Shown in pieces: positions 1-7,373 of a stretch of DNA of 15,654 bases. The notes below the pieces were generated by a model, which saw only the letters and a list, made by a program, of their open reading frames with translations, was not told the origin of the DNA and searched no databases. This DNA comes from DASQUK01 sp035697145 (GTDB lineage Bacteria; Actinomycetota; Acidimicrobiia; Acidimicrobiales; VFJN01), in assembly GCA_035697145.1 (NCBI GenBank), contig DASSDL010000032.1, positions 1 through 15,654 of the forward strand, given 5' to 3'. A program made the translations under genes and the position numbers. The stretch's first letter is position 1; each line of letters starts with the position of its first letter.

Positions 1-1002
1 CTGCGTCACTTCACGCTCGCCGGGGGGCGGCAGCTCCGTCTCACGACCCTCGGCATCGATCCACTCCCCGCCGTCGAGGTGGTATCGCACCTCGAGCGTC
101 GGATCGCCCAGGGAGTCGGCGAGCCATGCGCGAAGCTCGCCCGTCGCCGGGGCGGCGCCGATGTCGAGCACGAGCCGCGCCAGCGCGGTCCGGGTTCGCC
201 GGGCTCGCAGCCGAGCGAGCGCCACGCCGCTGGCGACGAGCGCGAGCGCGCCCGCCTCGGCGAGGCGCAGGGTGCGGTCCGTCGGGTCGTTGGAGACGAA
301 GCCGCGCTCAAGGCCGTGAACGGCGTCGGCGCCGAACAACAGGACGGCTGCGACGGCTGGGATCAGGACCGGTGCTGACCAGCGCCGCCGGGCCGGCGAG
401 GCGCGTACGATCCGGACCAGCGCGAGCAGCGCGAACGTCGCTGTCCAGGTCGCCGTTAGGGCTAGGCCGGCCTGGCCGAGCGCGTGCCCGAGTCTGGGTG
501 TGTCCGCGATTAGCAGCAGGTTGGTGGGGCATTGCGCGCAGCCCTGCGCGGCCGGATCGAACACGGCCGCGGACGTGAGCCCGAGCAGGCCGACTCCGGT
601 GCCGAACGCCACCGTCAGCAGAACGGCAGCCGGCCGGTCCAGTGGCCGCTCGTCCAGTCCGCGCAGCGCCGCCGCGGCCAGGAGCGGCGGCCATGCGGCG
701 TACAGGATGAGCCCAGCCGTGAAGGCGGGACCCGCGCCTGGCGTGTTCCACTCGGCCGCGAGCCAGGCAAGTGCCACCGCGGCGAGCAGCACCGGGAAGA
801 TGACGCCCGTGCGCCATGTGGCGACCGCCGCCGCGACCACCAGCGCGGCGGCCACGAGCTCCGCGGCCAGCGCCGCGCCGGCCTCGCCGGCCAACGCGAG
901 GTCGGGCTCGCTGCGAACGATCGCTACCGTCGCGGCGGCGACGGCAAGGAGCGCGGCCGCGGCCACTGCGGGGTGTGGGCGGGCGTGACCGGCCGCGGTC
1001 AT
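1..1002 (-). CDS. membrane sensor histidine kinase, C-terminus cut by window edge
   Basis: An open frame runs leftward from ATG at 1002 to the window edge without a stop, giving 334 residues, so the end of the gene is missing. The first ~260 residues are Ala/Leu/Val-rich with about seven predicted membrane segments. A loop carries a CAQCP motif (Cys155, Cys158) that could bind metal or form a disulfide. Residues ~275-334 repeat the linker module of the neighbouring kinase: 'LVLDIG', then 'LGDPTLEVRYHL', then 'EWIDAEGRETELP', against 'LVVDLG', 'IGDPALEIAYRV' and 'EWVDEAGRPVQLP' there. I therefore infer a second, paralogous NarL/DesK-type kinase whose dimerisation and ATPase domains lie outside the window. 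Its start overlaps the stop of the upstream kinase by one base (TAATG), implying translational coupling. Whether its phosphoacceptor His is intact cannot be seen. Confidence 0.8.
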   Translation of the reverse strand, partial: MTAAGHARPHPAVAAAALLAVAAATVAIVRSEPDLALAGEAGAALAAELVAAALVVAAAVATWRTGVIFPVLLAAVALAWLAAEWNTPGAGPAFTAGLILYAAWPPLLAAAALRGLDERPLDRPAAVLLTVAFGTGVGLLGLTSAAVFDPAAQGCAQCPTNLLLIADTPRLGHALGQAGLALTATWTATFALLALVRIVRASPARRRWSAPVLIPAVAAVLLFGADAVHGLERGFVSNDPTDRTLRLAEAGALALVASGVALARLRARRTRTALARLVLDIGAAPATGELRAWLADSLGDPTLEVRYHLDGGEWIDAEGRETELPPPGEREVTQ

Positions 1003-2507
1003 TATGCCTCCAGCCGCATCGGCAGCTCGGCGTCAAGCCGCGTGCCCGCGCCGGGCGGGCTCCATACCGACAGGGTGCCGCCGAGGGCCTCGACGCGGTC
1101 CGCGAGCCCGCGGAGGCCGGAGCCGCGCCCCGGGTCCGCGCCGCCGCGGCCGTCATCCGTGACGCGCATGACCAGCCGCGGTCCGGCCTCCGCAACGTCG
1201 ATCGAGACGGCCGACGCCTCGGCGTACTTGGCGACGTTCGCCAGCGCCTCCGAGCACACGAAGAACACAGCGGCCTCCTGCGCCGCCGGGAAGCGCCGCG
1301 ACGGCACGTCCACGGCGACGGGGAAGGCCGCCTGGCCGGCGAGCTCGCCGAGCGCCGCGGAGAGGCCGTGCTCGGTCAGCGCCTTTGGATGGACGCCCCG
1401 CGCGAAGCGCGCCAGATCGGTGCGCGCGGCGTCGAGCTCGTTGACAAGCGCGACGAGTGCGGCGGCCGTCTCGCCCTCGCGGCCGGCGGCGAGCGTGGCA
1501 AGGTCGCAAGATACCTCGGCCAGAGACTGTTCCGCACCGCCCCGCAATTGCTCGCCGAGGCGGCGACGCTGGTCGTCGCCAGCCTCGACGAGCCGGCGGC
1601 GGGAGGCCGCGACCTCGCGCACGTGTGCGGCGACGTCCGTTTGCAGCCGCACGTTGGACAGGGCCAGCCGCACAGCGGCCGCGACCGAACGCGCCAGTGT
1701 CTCGTCGCGCAGAGCTGCCGGATCGTGCACGAGCGCAGCCACCGGCGTACCGCCGTCCTCGACGACCGTGACGATTCGCTCCCCGCTCTCCTCTCCGGCG
1801 GGCAATTGCACGGGCCGGCCGGCCTCGTCGACCCACTCCTGGTTCACCCGGTACGCGATCTCGAGGGCGGGATCGCCGATGGTCCGGGCCAGCGCGTCCC
1901 GCAGGGCCTGAGGCTCCTGGCTGCCGCCGAGATCGACGACGAGTCCGGTCGCCACTGCGCGCACCTGGCGGCCCGACAGGAGATTGACGGCGAGGGTGCC
2001 GGCCGTGACTGCGATCGCGGCCTCGTACATCCACGTGGCGACGGCGTCCGTCTCGGTTCCGGCCAGGCGGCCGACCGCCGCCAGCGTAAGCGGCGTGGCA
2101 ACAGTCGCCGCGCAGGCAAGCGGGACCACGCGGGCGCGCCGCTCGAGGCCGCGCGCGGCGGCCCATCGCCACGCTGCCGCGCCCACGACCGCGGCCATCA
2201 GCGCGATCGTCAGCCAGGGTGAACGAGCCACCGCGGGCACCAGCCCGTCGAGGTACGCCAGCGCGATGACGGCCACGATCGGCGCCGAACGGGTACGCCC
2301 GCTCGGATACGTCAGCAGGGCGTGCACCAGCGGACCCCGGTGGGCGTAGACGAGCGCGCTCGTGACATCGCCGGCCAGCCACGCCGCGCCGGCGAGCGCA
2401 AGCAGGGGCCCCGTCCGGCTGCTGCGCGCGCGGGCCCAGGTCACGACGCCGGCGGCCAGCAGCGCTACCCCGGCGGCGACGTCCGCGACCGCCTCCGCGA
2501 GTGTCAC
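1002..2507 (-). CDS. membrane sensor histidine kinase lacking the phosphoacceptor His
   Basis: About 501 residues. Residues 1-180 hold roughly six hydrophobic segments. Next comes a GAF-like module ('VVDLGG', 'GDPALEIAYRV', 'VAALVHDP'), a coiled linker, a HisKA_3-type dimerisation helix and a C-terminal HATPase domain. The ATPase is well kept: N-box 'EALANVAKYA', 'VTDDGRGG' and a 'GSGLRGLADRVEALGG' glycine box. The dimerisation helix reads 'DDQRRRLGEQLRGGAEQ', where the family has 'ERRRIxRDLHDGAQQ'. The His codon is CGG (Arg322, complement of 1542-1544), so autophosphorylation at the usual site is unlikely. I chose GTG 2507 because it overlaps the upstream regulator's TGA (GTGA). GTG 2528 would add seven residues and has a GGAG 11 bases upstream. 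It lies between a receiver-only regulator and a second kinase in one leftward operon, so it may act as a pseudokinase partner. Confidence 0.85.
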   Translation of the reverse strand: MTLAEAVADVAAGVALLAAGVVTWARARSSRTGPLLALAGAAWLAGDVTSALVYAHRGPLVHALLTYPSGRTRSAPIVAVIALAYLDGLVPAVARSPWLTIALMAAVVGAAAWRWAAARGLERRARVVPLACAATVATPLTLAAVGRLAGTETDAVATWMYEAAIAVTAGTLAVNLLSGRQVRAVATGLVVDLGGSQEPQALRDALARTIGDPALEIAYRVNQEWVDEAGRPVQLPAGEESGERIVTVVEDGGTPVAALVHDPAALRDETLARSVAAAVRLALSNVRLQTDVAAHVREVAASRRRLVEAGDDQRRRLGEQLRGGAEQSLAEVSCDLATLAAGREGETAAALVALVNELDAARTDLARFARGVHPKALTEHGLSAALGELAGQAAFPVAVDVPSRRFPAAQEAAVFFVCSEALANVAKYAEASAVSIDVAEAGPRLVMRVTDDGRGGADPGRGSGLRGLADRVEALGGTLSVWSPPGAGTRLDAELPMRLEA

Positions 2508-2857
2508 GCCAGCAGCGAGCTCAGACACTCCCCCGAAAACTCCGCCTTGGTGATGAAGCCACGTACCGGCGCCGCCTCCAGCCGGCTGCGGAACGCGCCT
2601 CGCCCGCGGCTCGAGATGAGGACGACCGCCGGGGCGGCCGGCTCCGCGGCGAGCCGCTCGGCCACCGCGAAGCCGTCCAACCCTGGCAGCTGGACGTCCA
2701 GCAGAACGACCTGTGGGCGAAGCCGCCGCGCCTGCTCCACCGCCGACTCGCCGTCGGCCGCCTCGCCGAGAACATTGAACCCGTCGGCTTCGAGCAGCGC
2801 TCGCGCGCTCGCCCGGAACCCGGCGTGGTCATCGACGATGAGGACGGTCCAGGCCAC
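2504..2857 (-). CDS. single-domain response regulator (receiver only)
   Basis: A 117-residue receiver (CheY-like) domain with no output domain. The acidic pair is Asp9-Asp10, the phosphoacceptor is Asp54 in 'VVLLDVQLPGLDG', the switch Ser is Ser82 in 'LISS', and the conserved Lys is Lys104 in 'GFITKAEF'. The protein stops ~10 residues after the last helix, where NarL-type regulators would continue into a LuxR helix-turn-helix, and no such helix is coded on either side. It starts at GTG 2857 with a weak ribosome-binding site and overlaps the kinase gene by at least 4 bases. It would be the natural phosphoryl acceptor of the adjacent kinases, but with no DNA-binding domain the output must be a protein contact or a phosphate sink (inference). 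Confidence 0.88.
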   Translation of the reverse strand: MAWTVLIVDDHAGFRASARALLEADGFNVLGEAADGESAVEQARRLRPQVVLLDVQLPGLDGFAVAERLAAEPAAPAVVLISSRGRGAFRSRLEAAPVRGFITKAEFSGECLSSLLA

Positions 2858-2889
2858 GACGGCATCGTCCCACGGTTGCCGACTGGCGA

Positions 2890-3516
2890 CTACGCGAGCG
2901 CCGCGCAGACCGCGTCGAACACGGACATGTCCCCGTCGACGAACGCGTCTATGAACGGCTGCTGCCCTGCGCGGAAGTCGAGCGAGCCGTCGGCTCCGAA
3001 CACCACACGTCCGGTGCTGGCCAGAACCTTCTGGTGCGTCACGGGGTCGGTGTAGATGTTCTCACCCACGGTCGTCTCGGTGGCCGAGGCGAAGTCGCCG
3101 GGTACAGCGAGCACGGTCGTGATCTTGTCGGTCTGGGTGTACGGGACCGTCTTGCCGGTGAGCGGATTGCTCCAGAACGCCTGGTCCCAGCGCTCCTGAA
3201 TGACTCGCTTGGTGAGGTCGCCGTCCGCGTTGTACCAGCGCGTCACCCGCGCATCGAGGACCGCGTTGTCGTGGATGAGGAACGCGTCCGGGCCGGAGCC
3301 GCAGACGAGCTCGGGCTGCTCCTCCGACACCTTGACCTCCTGGAAGGACCCGGTGCAGATCGTCCCGGCACCGAGCGGATTGCAGACCAGGAAGTCCGGT
3401 GGCGGCGGGTTCAGATCCTCTGGCGCCGGCGGGGCGGCAAAGGCACCCGGCGCCATCGGCAAGGCGCCGATCGCGCCCGCGACCAGAACCAGGGCCAGTT
3501 TGCTGAAGCGGAACAT
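2890..3516 (-). CDS. secreted protein of unknown function, four cysteines
   Basis: A 208-residue protein with a clear Sec signal peptide: 'MFRFSK' n-region, hydrophobic stretch ~7-22, and an Ala-x-Ala cleavage site 'AFA' before Ala28-Pro-Pro. The mature part begins with a Pro-rich stretch and holds Cys45, Cys54, Cys72 and Cys204, enough for two disulfides. The rest looks beta-rich ('VTRWYNADGDLTKRVI', 'GRVVFGADGSLDFRAG'). I do not recognise the family; similar exported proteins occur in Thermoleophilia as far as I recall. The start is supported by AAGGAG placed seven bases upstream of ATG. It is 32 bases upstream of the response regulator on the same strand, so it could be the first gene of the signalling operon and might supply a periplasmic signal. 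That link is only positional. Confidence 0.8.
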   Translation of the reverse strand: MFRFSKLALVLVAGAIGALPMAPGAFAAPPAPEDLNPPPPDFLVCNPLGAGTICTGSFQEVKVSEEQPELVCGSGPDAFLIHDNAVLDARVTRWYNADGDLTKRVIQERWDQAFWSNPLTGKTVPYTQTDKITTVLAVPGDFASATETTVGENIYTDPVTHQKVLASTGRVVFGADGSLDFRAGQQPFIDAFVDGDMSVFDAVCAALA

Positions 3517-3534
3517 GGAGGGCTCCTTCTGTTT

Positions 3535-3559
3535 GGTTGTGCAGTGTCTGCAGCCAACC
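3535..3559. promoter_or_regulatory. interrupted inverted repeat upstream of the secreted-protein gene
   Basis: GGTTG-T-GCAG (3535-3544) faces CTGC-AG-CCAACC (from 3548) across a 3-base centre, giving a near-palindrome with one small asymmetry. It lies 19 bases upstream of the ATG at 3516, just beyond the AAGGAG, which is where an operator or 5' leader hairpin would sit. A second short palindrome, CCGAC-CGA-GTCGG at 3624-3636, lies nearer the divergent lipoprotein gene. No protein can be assigned to either. Confidence 0.35.
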
Positions 3560-3683
3560 GCGGCGCCGGCCGCGACGAAACCGGACGAGCACCAGTCGAC
3601 CCCCGTGTTGACCCCGGTTCTCTCCGACCGAGTCGGGGAATGTGCCCGATGCGCGGCGTGCTGGCCGGGCGTAGGTTCGCTGC

Positions 3684-5189
3684 ATGACTAGCGCGGTCCT
3701 CCGCATCGCCGCCGCACTGTCCGCCTTCGCGGCCCTCGTCGGCTGCTCGATCGGTGGCTCCGAGCGCGTCGGCGGTGAGCGTGCCGCCGACCCCCGCGTG
3801 CTTACGATGCTCGACCCCTTCAGCAACGGGCAGGAGCTCACCCAATTCGTCGACGAGGTGTCGAGACTGTCGCATGAAAGGCTCCGGATCCGTGTCGTCT
3901 CGGCCGGCCATGGGGGCGCCGACTACGAAGCGGCCACGATCCGTGACGTGCAGGACGGCGACGCCGACCTAGCGTTTGCGGCAAGCCGAGCATGGGACGA
4001 CTTCGGCGTACGCAGCCTCCGCGCCCTAAGCGCCCCGTTCCTCGTCGACAGCTACCCGCTCCAGGAAGCCGTCCTAACAAACGGACTCGTCGACTCGATG
4101 CTCGAGGAACTACAGCCCGCCGGGCTGGTGGGGATCGGCATCCTTCCCGGGCCCATCCGACGCCCGCTCGGTGTCGCAAACGCGCTGGCGGCACCGAGCG
4201 ATTTCAGCGGGCTGACGATCGGCACCCAGCAGTCGCGCGTGGCCGACGCGACCATGCGCGCGCTCGGCGCCCACCCGCAGCGGCTCCCCGCCGCTGTCTC
4301 CAGCCTCGCAGGGCTCGACGGCATTGAACACCAAGTCGCCGCCATCGAGAGCGACCGCGTCGAGCCCGATGGCGCGCATCTCATGACCAACGTCAACCTC
4401 TGGCCGCGGCCGCTCGTCGTATTCGCCAGCGCGCAGGCGCATCGCCGCTTGAGCGGCGACCAGCGTCAGATCCTGCGCACGGCTGCCGCGAACGTCGTGT
4501 CGGAGAAGCTAACGGCCGAACGTGGCTTGGAGGCGGAAACCGGCGCCAACCTCTGTCGCAAGGGCCGCGCGCAGTTCGATCCGGCGACACCCGAGCAGCT
4601 GCAGGTGCTGCGCCGCGCTGTCGAGCCGGTGTACCGCGAGCTCGAGCGCGACCCGGGCACCCGCGCCGCTATCGAGGCGATCAAGCATCTGAGGCAGCAG
4701 CTAGCGGAGCCGCCGACCCAGATCACGAATTGCCAGCCCCCGTCTGACGCGCCGACCTCCGGCGCGGCGACCGAGATCGACGGCGTCTGGACGATGGACA
4801 CCGACCGGCGGGCCGCACCCCCTGAGTACTTCGAAGAGAACTGGGGTCACTGGATCTACGTGTTCGACCGCGGCAGGTTCGCGTACACCCAAGAGAACGA
4901 GACGGCCTGCACGTGGGGCTACGGCACATACGCCGTCCACGGGAACCGCATATCTTGGACCTTCGAGGATGGCGGCGGCATCACACCTAACAACGCAATG
5001 AACAGGCCTGGCGAGTACTTCGTCTTCGACTTCAGCGCCTACCGCGACACGCTGACGGTCACGCCAGTCGAGGGCGAGATCTCTCCGCTCAACTTCCGGG
5101 CCAAGCCGTGGCGTCAGCTGTCTGACACAGCCTCGCGTGAGTACTTCAGCAAGCGCTGCCCGCCGCCCGCCGCCGCTCTGCGCGGTTAG
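3684..5189 (+). CDS. lipoprotein: TRAP (DctP-like) binding domain fused to a beta-rich C-terminal domain
   Basis: 501 residues. A lipoprotein signal ends in the lipobox 'LVGC' (Cys21), so the protein should be anchored outside the membrane. Residues ~37-345 follow the DctP fold: 'LAFAASRAWDDFGVRSLRALSAPFLVD', the middle 'FSGLTIGTQQSRVADATMRALGAHPQRLP', 'LAGLDGIEHQ', and 'RLSGDQRQILRTAA'. In DctP proteins the stretch 'GLKIR' supplies the Arg that grips the substrate carboxylate; here it is 'GLTIG' (Gly180). After a linker with Cys350, residues ~365-495 form a Trp/Tyr-rich beta domain ('IDGVWTM', 'WGHWIYVFDRGRFAY', 'WGYGTYAVHGNRISWTF', 'RDTLTVTPVEG') with Cys409 and Cys492. No DctQ or DctM gene is present. 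Ligand sensing or delivery to a distant transporter is an inference. The ribosome-binding site before ATG 3684 is weak. Confidence 0.82.
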   Translation: MTSAVLRIAAALSAFAALVGCSIGGSERVGGERAADPRVLTMLDPFSNGQELTQFVDEVSRLSHERLRIRVVSAGHGGADYEAATIRDVQDGDADLAFAASRAWDDFGVRSLRALSAPFLVDSYPLQEAVLTNGLVDSMLEELQPAGLVGIGILPGPIRRPLGVANALAAPSDFSGLTIGTQQSRVADATMRALGAHPQRLPAAVSSLAGLDGIEHQVAAIESDRVEPDGAHLMTNVNLWPRPLVVFASAQAHRRLSGDQRQILRTAAANVVSEKLTAERGLEAETGANLCRKGRAQFDPATPEQLQVLRRAVEPVYRELERDPGTRAAIEAIKHLRQQLAEPPTQITNCQPPSDAPTSGAATEIDGVWTMDTDRRAAPPEYFEENWGHWIYVFDRGRFAYTQENETACTWGYGTYAVHGNRISWTFEDGGGITPNNAMNRPGEYFVFDFSAYRDTLTVTPVEGEISPLNFRAKPWRQLSDTASREYFSKRCPPPAAALRG

Positions 5190-5458
5190 CTGAGTCACGC
5201 GTTCGGACGTGTTGACGCCGTCCTCAACATGGCTGATATCGGAAACGGGGAACGCTCGGGGTCGATCCGGCTGCGGGCTGCTCGCAGCGCCTCGGCGACA
5301 GCTCGGTCCGTAGTACAGGCCCATGACCGGACCTCCCCACGACCGGGGTCTGGAGCGAATTACAGGGCGCCGCCAGAACCCCGGTTGAACTAACAGGCAT
5401 GTCGAATCCCGTCGGATCGCCGCCGGGCTCGAGGCTGGCGCAGGGACCACGGTGCGGG
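5190..5458. other. convergent intergenic gap without a supported gene
   Basis: 269 bases separate the lipoprotein stop from the P450 stop, so the flanking genes converge. The gap contains the long hairpin at 5342-5385 and a CTAACA-type element at 5390-5405. Short frames crossing it have no ribosome-binding site and merge into sequence antisense to the P450, so I do not call them. Confidence 0.6.
5342..5385. terminator. candidate bidirectional transcription terminator hairpin
   Basis: ACCGGGGTCTGG (5342-5353) pairs with CCAGAACCCCGGT (5373-5385): a 12-base-pair stem with one bulged base and a 19-base loop. It sits between two convergent genes, where a shared terminator is expected. There is no T-run on either side, so it is not a classical intrinsic terminator, though T-less hairpins are common in high-GC actinobacteria. 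Confidence 0.45.
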
Positions 5459-6673
5459 TCAGGACGCGAGGACCGGAAGGCTCTCCCAGCCGCGGACCGT
5501 CGATGTCCGGGCCTGGACGGCTTTGTCCCAGTCGACCTCCCACGACGGGAACCGCTTCAGGACCTCGTCGAGCGCGACACGCCCCTCCAGCCTTGCCAGC
5601 GCCGCACCGAGGCAGAAGTGGATGCCGTAGCCGAAGGCGAGGTGGTGGTCGATGGTGCGGTGGACGTCGAACCGATCGGGGTCGGGGAACTTGCGCTCGT
5701 CGCGGTTTCCCGACCCGTTCAACAGGAGCACCGCGCTGCCCTCGGGCACGATCCGGCCGTGGTGTTCGACGTCCTTGGTGACGTAGCGGGCCTGGACGGG
5801 TGACGGCGGCTCGAAGCGCAGCAGCTCCTCGATGGCGTTGGGGACCAGGCTGCGGTCCTCGACCAGCTCCCGGCGCTGGTCAGCGTGCTCGGCCAGCACC
5901 TTGCCGGCCCAGCCGATGAGCCGCGTCGTCGTCTCGTTGCCGGCCGCGGCGATCAGGTTGACGTAGTTGAGGATCTCCTCGCGGCTGAGCCGGCGCGGGG
6001 TCCCCTCGGTGTCCTCGTACTCCGCCTGCAACAGCTCGGTCATCAGGTCGTCGGAGGGATGGTCCGCCCGCCACGCGATGTAGTCCGCGAACACGCTGGC
6101 TGGGTCCCGGCCGAAGTGGGTGACGGGGTCGGGCATGGTGCCCTCGTCGAGGCGCAACCCGTCGTCGATCCGATCCCGGATCGCCTCCTGGTCCTGCTCG
6201 GGGATGCCGAGGAGCATGCCGATGGTACGCATCGGCATCTGGGCGCCGAGGTCACGGATGAAGTCGAACCCACCGGACCCGACGAGCGGATCGAGGCAGC
6301 GGGCGCAGAACTCGCGCACCTTGGGCTCGATGGCGTTCATCTTGCGGGGCGTGAACACACGTGACAGCAACCCGCGATGGAGGTCGTGGTGGGGCGGATC
6401 CTCGAAGATGATCGAGCCGGGCATCTCGATGCCGGCCTTGATCAGCTCGAGGACCGTCCCCTTGGCCGAGCTGTACGTCCGCCAGTCGACGAGGGCCCGC
6501 TCGACGTCCTCGAACCGGCTCAGGGCGTAGAAGTCGTAGCGGTCGTTGTAGTAGACGGGGCGCTCGTCGCGCAGACGCGTCCACACCGGGTACGGATCGG
6601 CGTCGATCTCGAAGTCGTAGGGGTCGTAGTAGACGTCGGACTCGCTTGCGGTTCGGCCGCGGACTCGGTTCAT
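5459..6673 (-). CDS. cytochrome P450 monooxygenase
   Basis: 404 residues, the usual size for a soluble bacterial P450. The heme loop is 'FGYGIHFCLG' with ligand Cys354. The I-helix is 'AAAGNETTTRL' (Gly245, Glu247, Thr248) and the K-helix ExxR is Glu283-Leu-Leu-Arg286. The N-terminal 'YYDPYDFEIDADPYPVWTRLRDE' and 'MRTIGMLLGIPEQDQEAI' resemble actinobacterial P450s acting on lipid-like molecules, but I cannot assign a CYP family. It should insert one oxygen atom into a hydrophobic substrate using ferredoxin and a reductase, neither of which is coded here. ATG 6673 follows GGGGAGAGG and lies 10 bases after the TetR stop, so the two genes form one leftward transcript. Promoter control would come from the operators upstream of tetR. 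In this setting it may create the hydroxyl group handled by the neighbouring enzymes (inference). Confidence 0.95.
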   Translation of the reverse strand: MNRVRGRTASESDVYYDPYDFEIDADPYPVWTRLRDERPVYYNDRYDFYALSRFEDVERALVDWRTYSSAKGTVLELIKAGIEMPGSIIFEDPPHHDLHRGLLSRVFTPRKMNAIEPKVREFCARCLDPLVGSGGFDFIRDLGAQMPMRTIGMLLGIPEQDQEAIRDRIDDGLRLDEGTMPDPVTHFGRDPASVFADYIAWRADHPSDDLMTELLQAEYEDTEGTPRRLSREEILNYVNLIAAAGNETTTRLIGWAGKVLAEHADQRRELVEDRSLVPNAIEELLRFEPPSPVQARYVTKDVEHHGRIVPEGSAVLLLNGSGNRDERKFPDPDRFDVHRTIDHHLAFGYGIHFCLGAALARLEGRVALDEVLKRFPSWEVDWDKAVQARTSTVRGWESLPVLAS

Positions 6674-6683
6674 GCCTCTCCCC

Positions 6684-7373
6684 TCAGGTCCGCTTCGCGT
6701 TCGGCTTCCGCCGTGAGGTGGGCTTCGCCGTCCTCCCCGGCCGGGGGACGGCGGCGAGGCAGAATCGCGTGATGTGCTCGACCTCGGCGGGGGTCGGCTG
6801 CGCGCGCTGCCAGAGGTAGTCCGACAGCTTGCCCAGTGCAGCGTGGGCGGCGAGCGACGCGTCGAGACCAGGATCGACACTGCCCAGCGCCGCCAGCGGC
6901 TCCACGAGCAGCTGCGCCAACGGCGCGCTGGCGGGGTGGCGGCCGGATGCGAGCCCCTCGCTGACGCCACCGCCGTTCCAGAGCACGGCGAGGGTGGTGG
7001 CGGCGATGTCCTTGTCGGTCTGGGACAGGACCCCTTCGACCCAACGCCGGACCTTGCCTTCGGGCGTGGCCTCCTTGGCCATCTGGTGGGTCAGGTAGCT
7101 CTCCAGGCGCTCGGCGCCGTCCTCGAGGATGGCGGCCACCAGCGCGTCCTTGGATGGGAAGTGGCGGTAGAAGGCGTCGTTGGACAGCCCGGCCGCGGCC
7201 ACGATGTCGGCAACGCGGGGGCGCGACGTTGTGCCGCAGCCCCGCATGACGTCGAGCGCCGCGTCCAGGAGCCGGCGCACCTCGGTGGCATAGTCGGCAC
7301 CGCGCTTGGACAGCGTCTGTTGCGCGACGCGATCGGCGATGTCCCGCGGCGGTTCCACAATTGAGTTCTGCAC
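6684..7373 (-). CDS. TetR-family transcriptional regulator
   Basis: About 229 residues. The N-terminal helix-turn-helix spans ~25-75: 'YATEVRRLLDAALDVM', then 'RVADIVAAAGLSNDAFYRHFPSKDALVAAIL', a textbook TetR recognition helix. The rest is a helical ligand-binding domain, and the tail is Arg/Lys-rich. No Shine-Dalgarno site precedes either possible GTG start. A reverse-strand -10 hexamer TACAAT (complement of 7381-7386) would begin transcription at ~7374, so GTG 7373 may be read from a leaderless mRNA; GTG 7358 is the alternative. The gene is first in an operon with the P450 and divergent from the acyl-CoA dehydrogenase. Two operator-like sites at 7356-7391 cover both promoters, so I infer it represses itself, the P450 and the dehydrogenase/kinase pair until a pathway ligand (perhaps an acyl-CoA) binds. 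Confidence 0.9.
   Translation of the reverse strand: MQNSIVEPPRDIADRVAQQTLSKRGADYATEVRRLLDAALDVMRGCGTTSRPRVADIVAAAGLSNDAFYRHFPSKDALVAAILEDGAERLESYLTHQMAKEATPEGKVRRWVEGVLSQTDKDIAATTLAVLWNGGGVSEGLASGRHPASAPLAQLLVEPLAALGSVDPGLDASLAAHAALGKLSDYLWQRAQPTPAEVEHITRFCLAAVPRPGRTAKPTSRRKPNAKRT

Noticed and set aside
532..2222. Two long plus-strand frames (459 and 468 residues) over the kinase genes
   Set aside because: Arg/Ala/Ser-rich shadows without motifs or ribosome-binding sites; the minus strand carries the real kinase domains.
4071..4096. CTAACA followed by GTCGA inside the TRAP lipoprotein gene
   Set aside because: The spacing differs from the promoter copies and it lies in coding sequence, so it is probably chance.
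5342..5405. Hairpin with bulge followed by GTTGAAC, considered as an integron attC site
   Set aside because: No paired attC core boxes, no second copy and no cassette-like genes; a terminator hairpin explains it better.
5399..5803. 134-residue plus-strand frame beginning in the convergent gap
   Set aside because: Nearly all of it is antisense to the P450 C-terminus, and there is no ribosome-binding site before its ATG.
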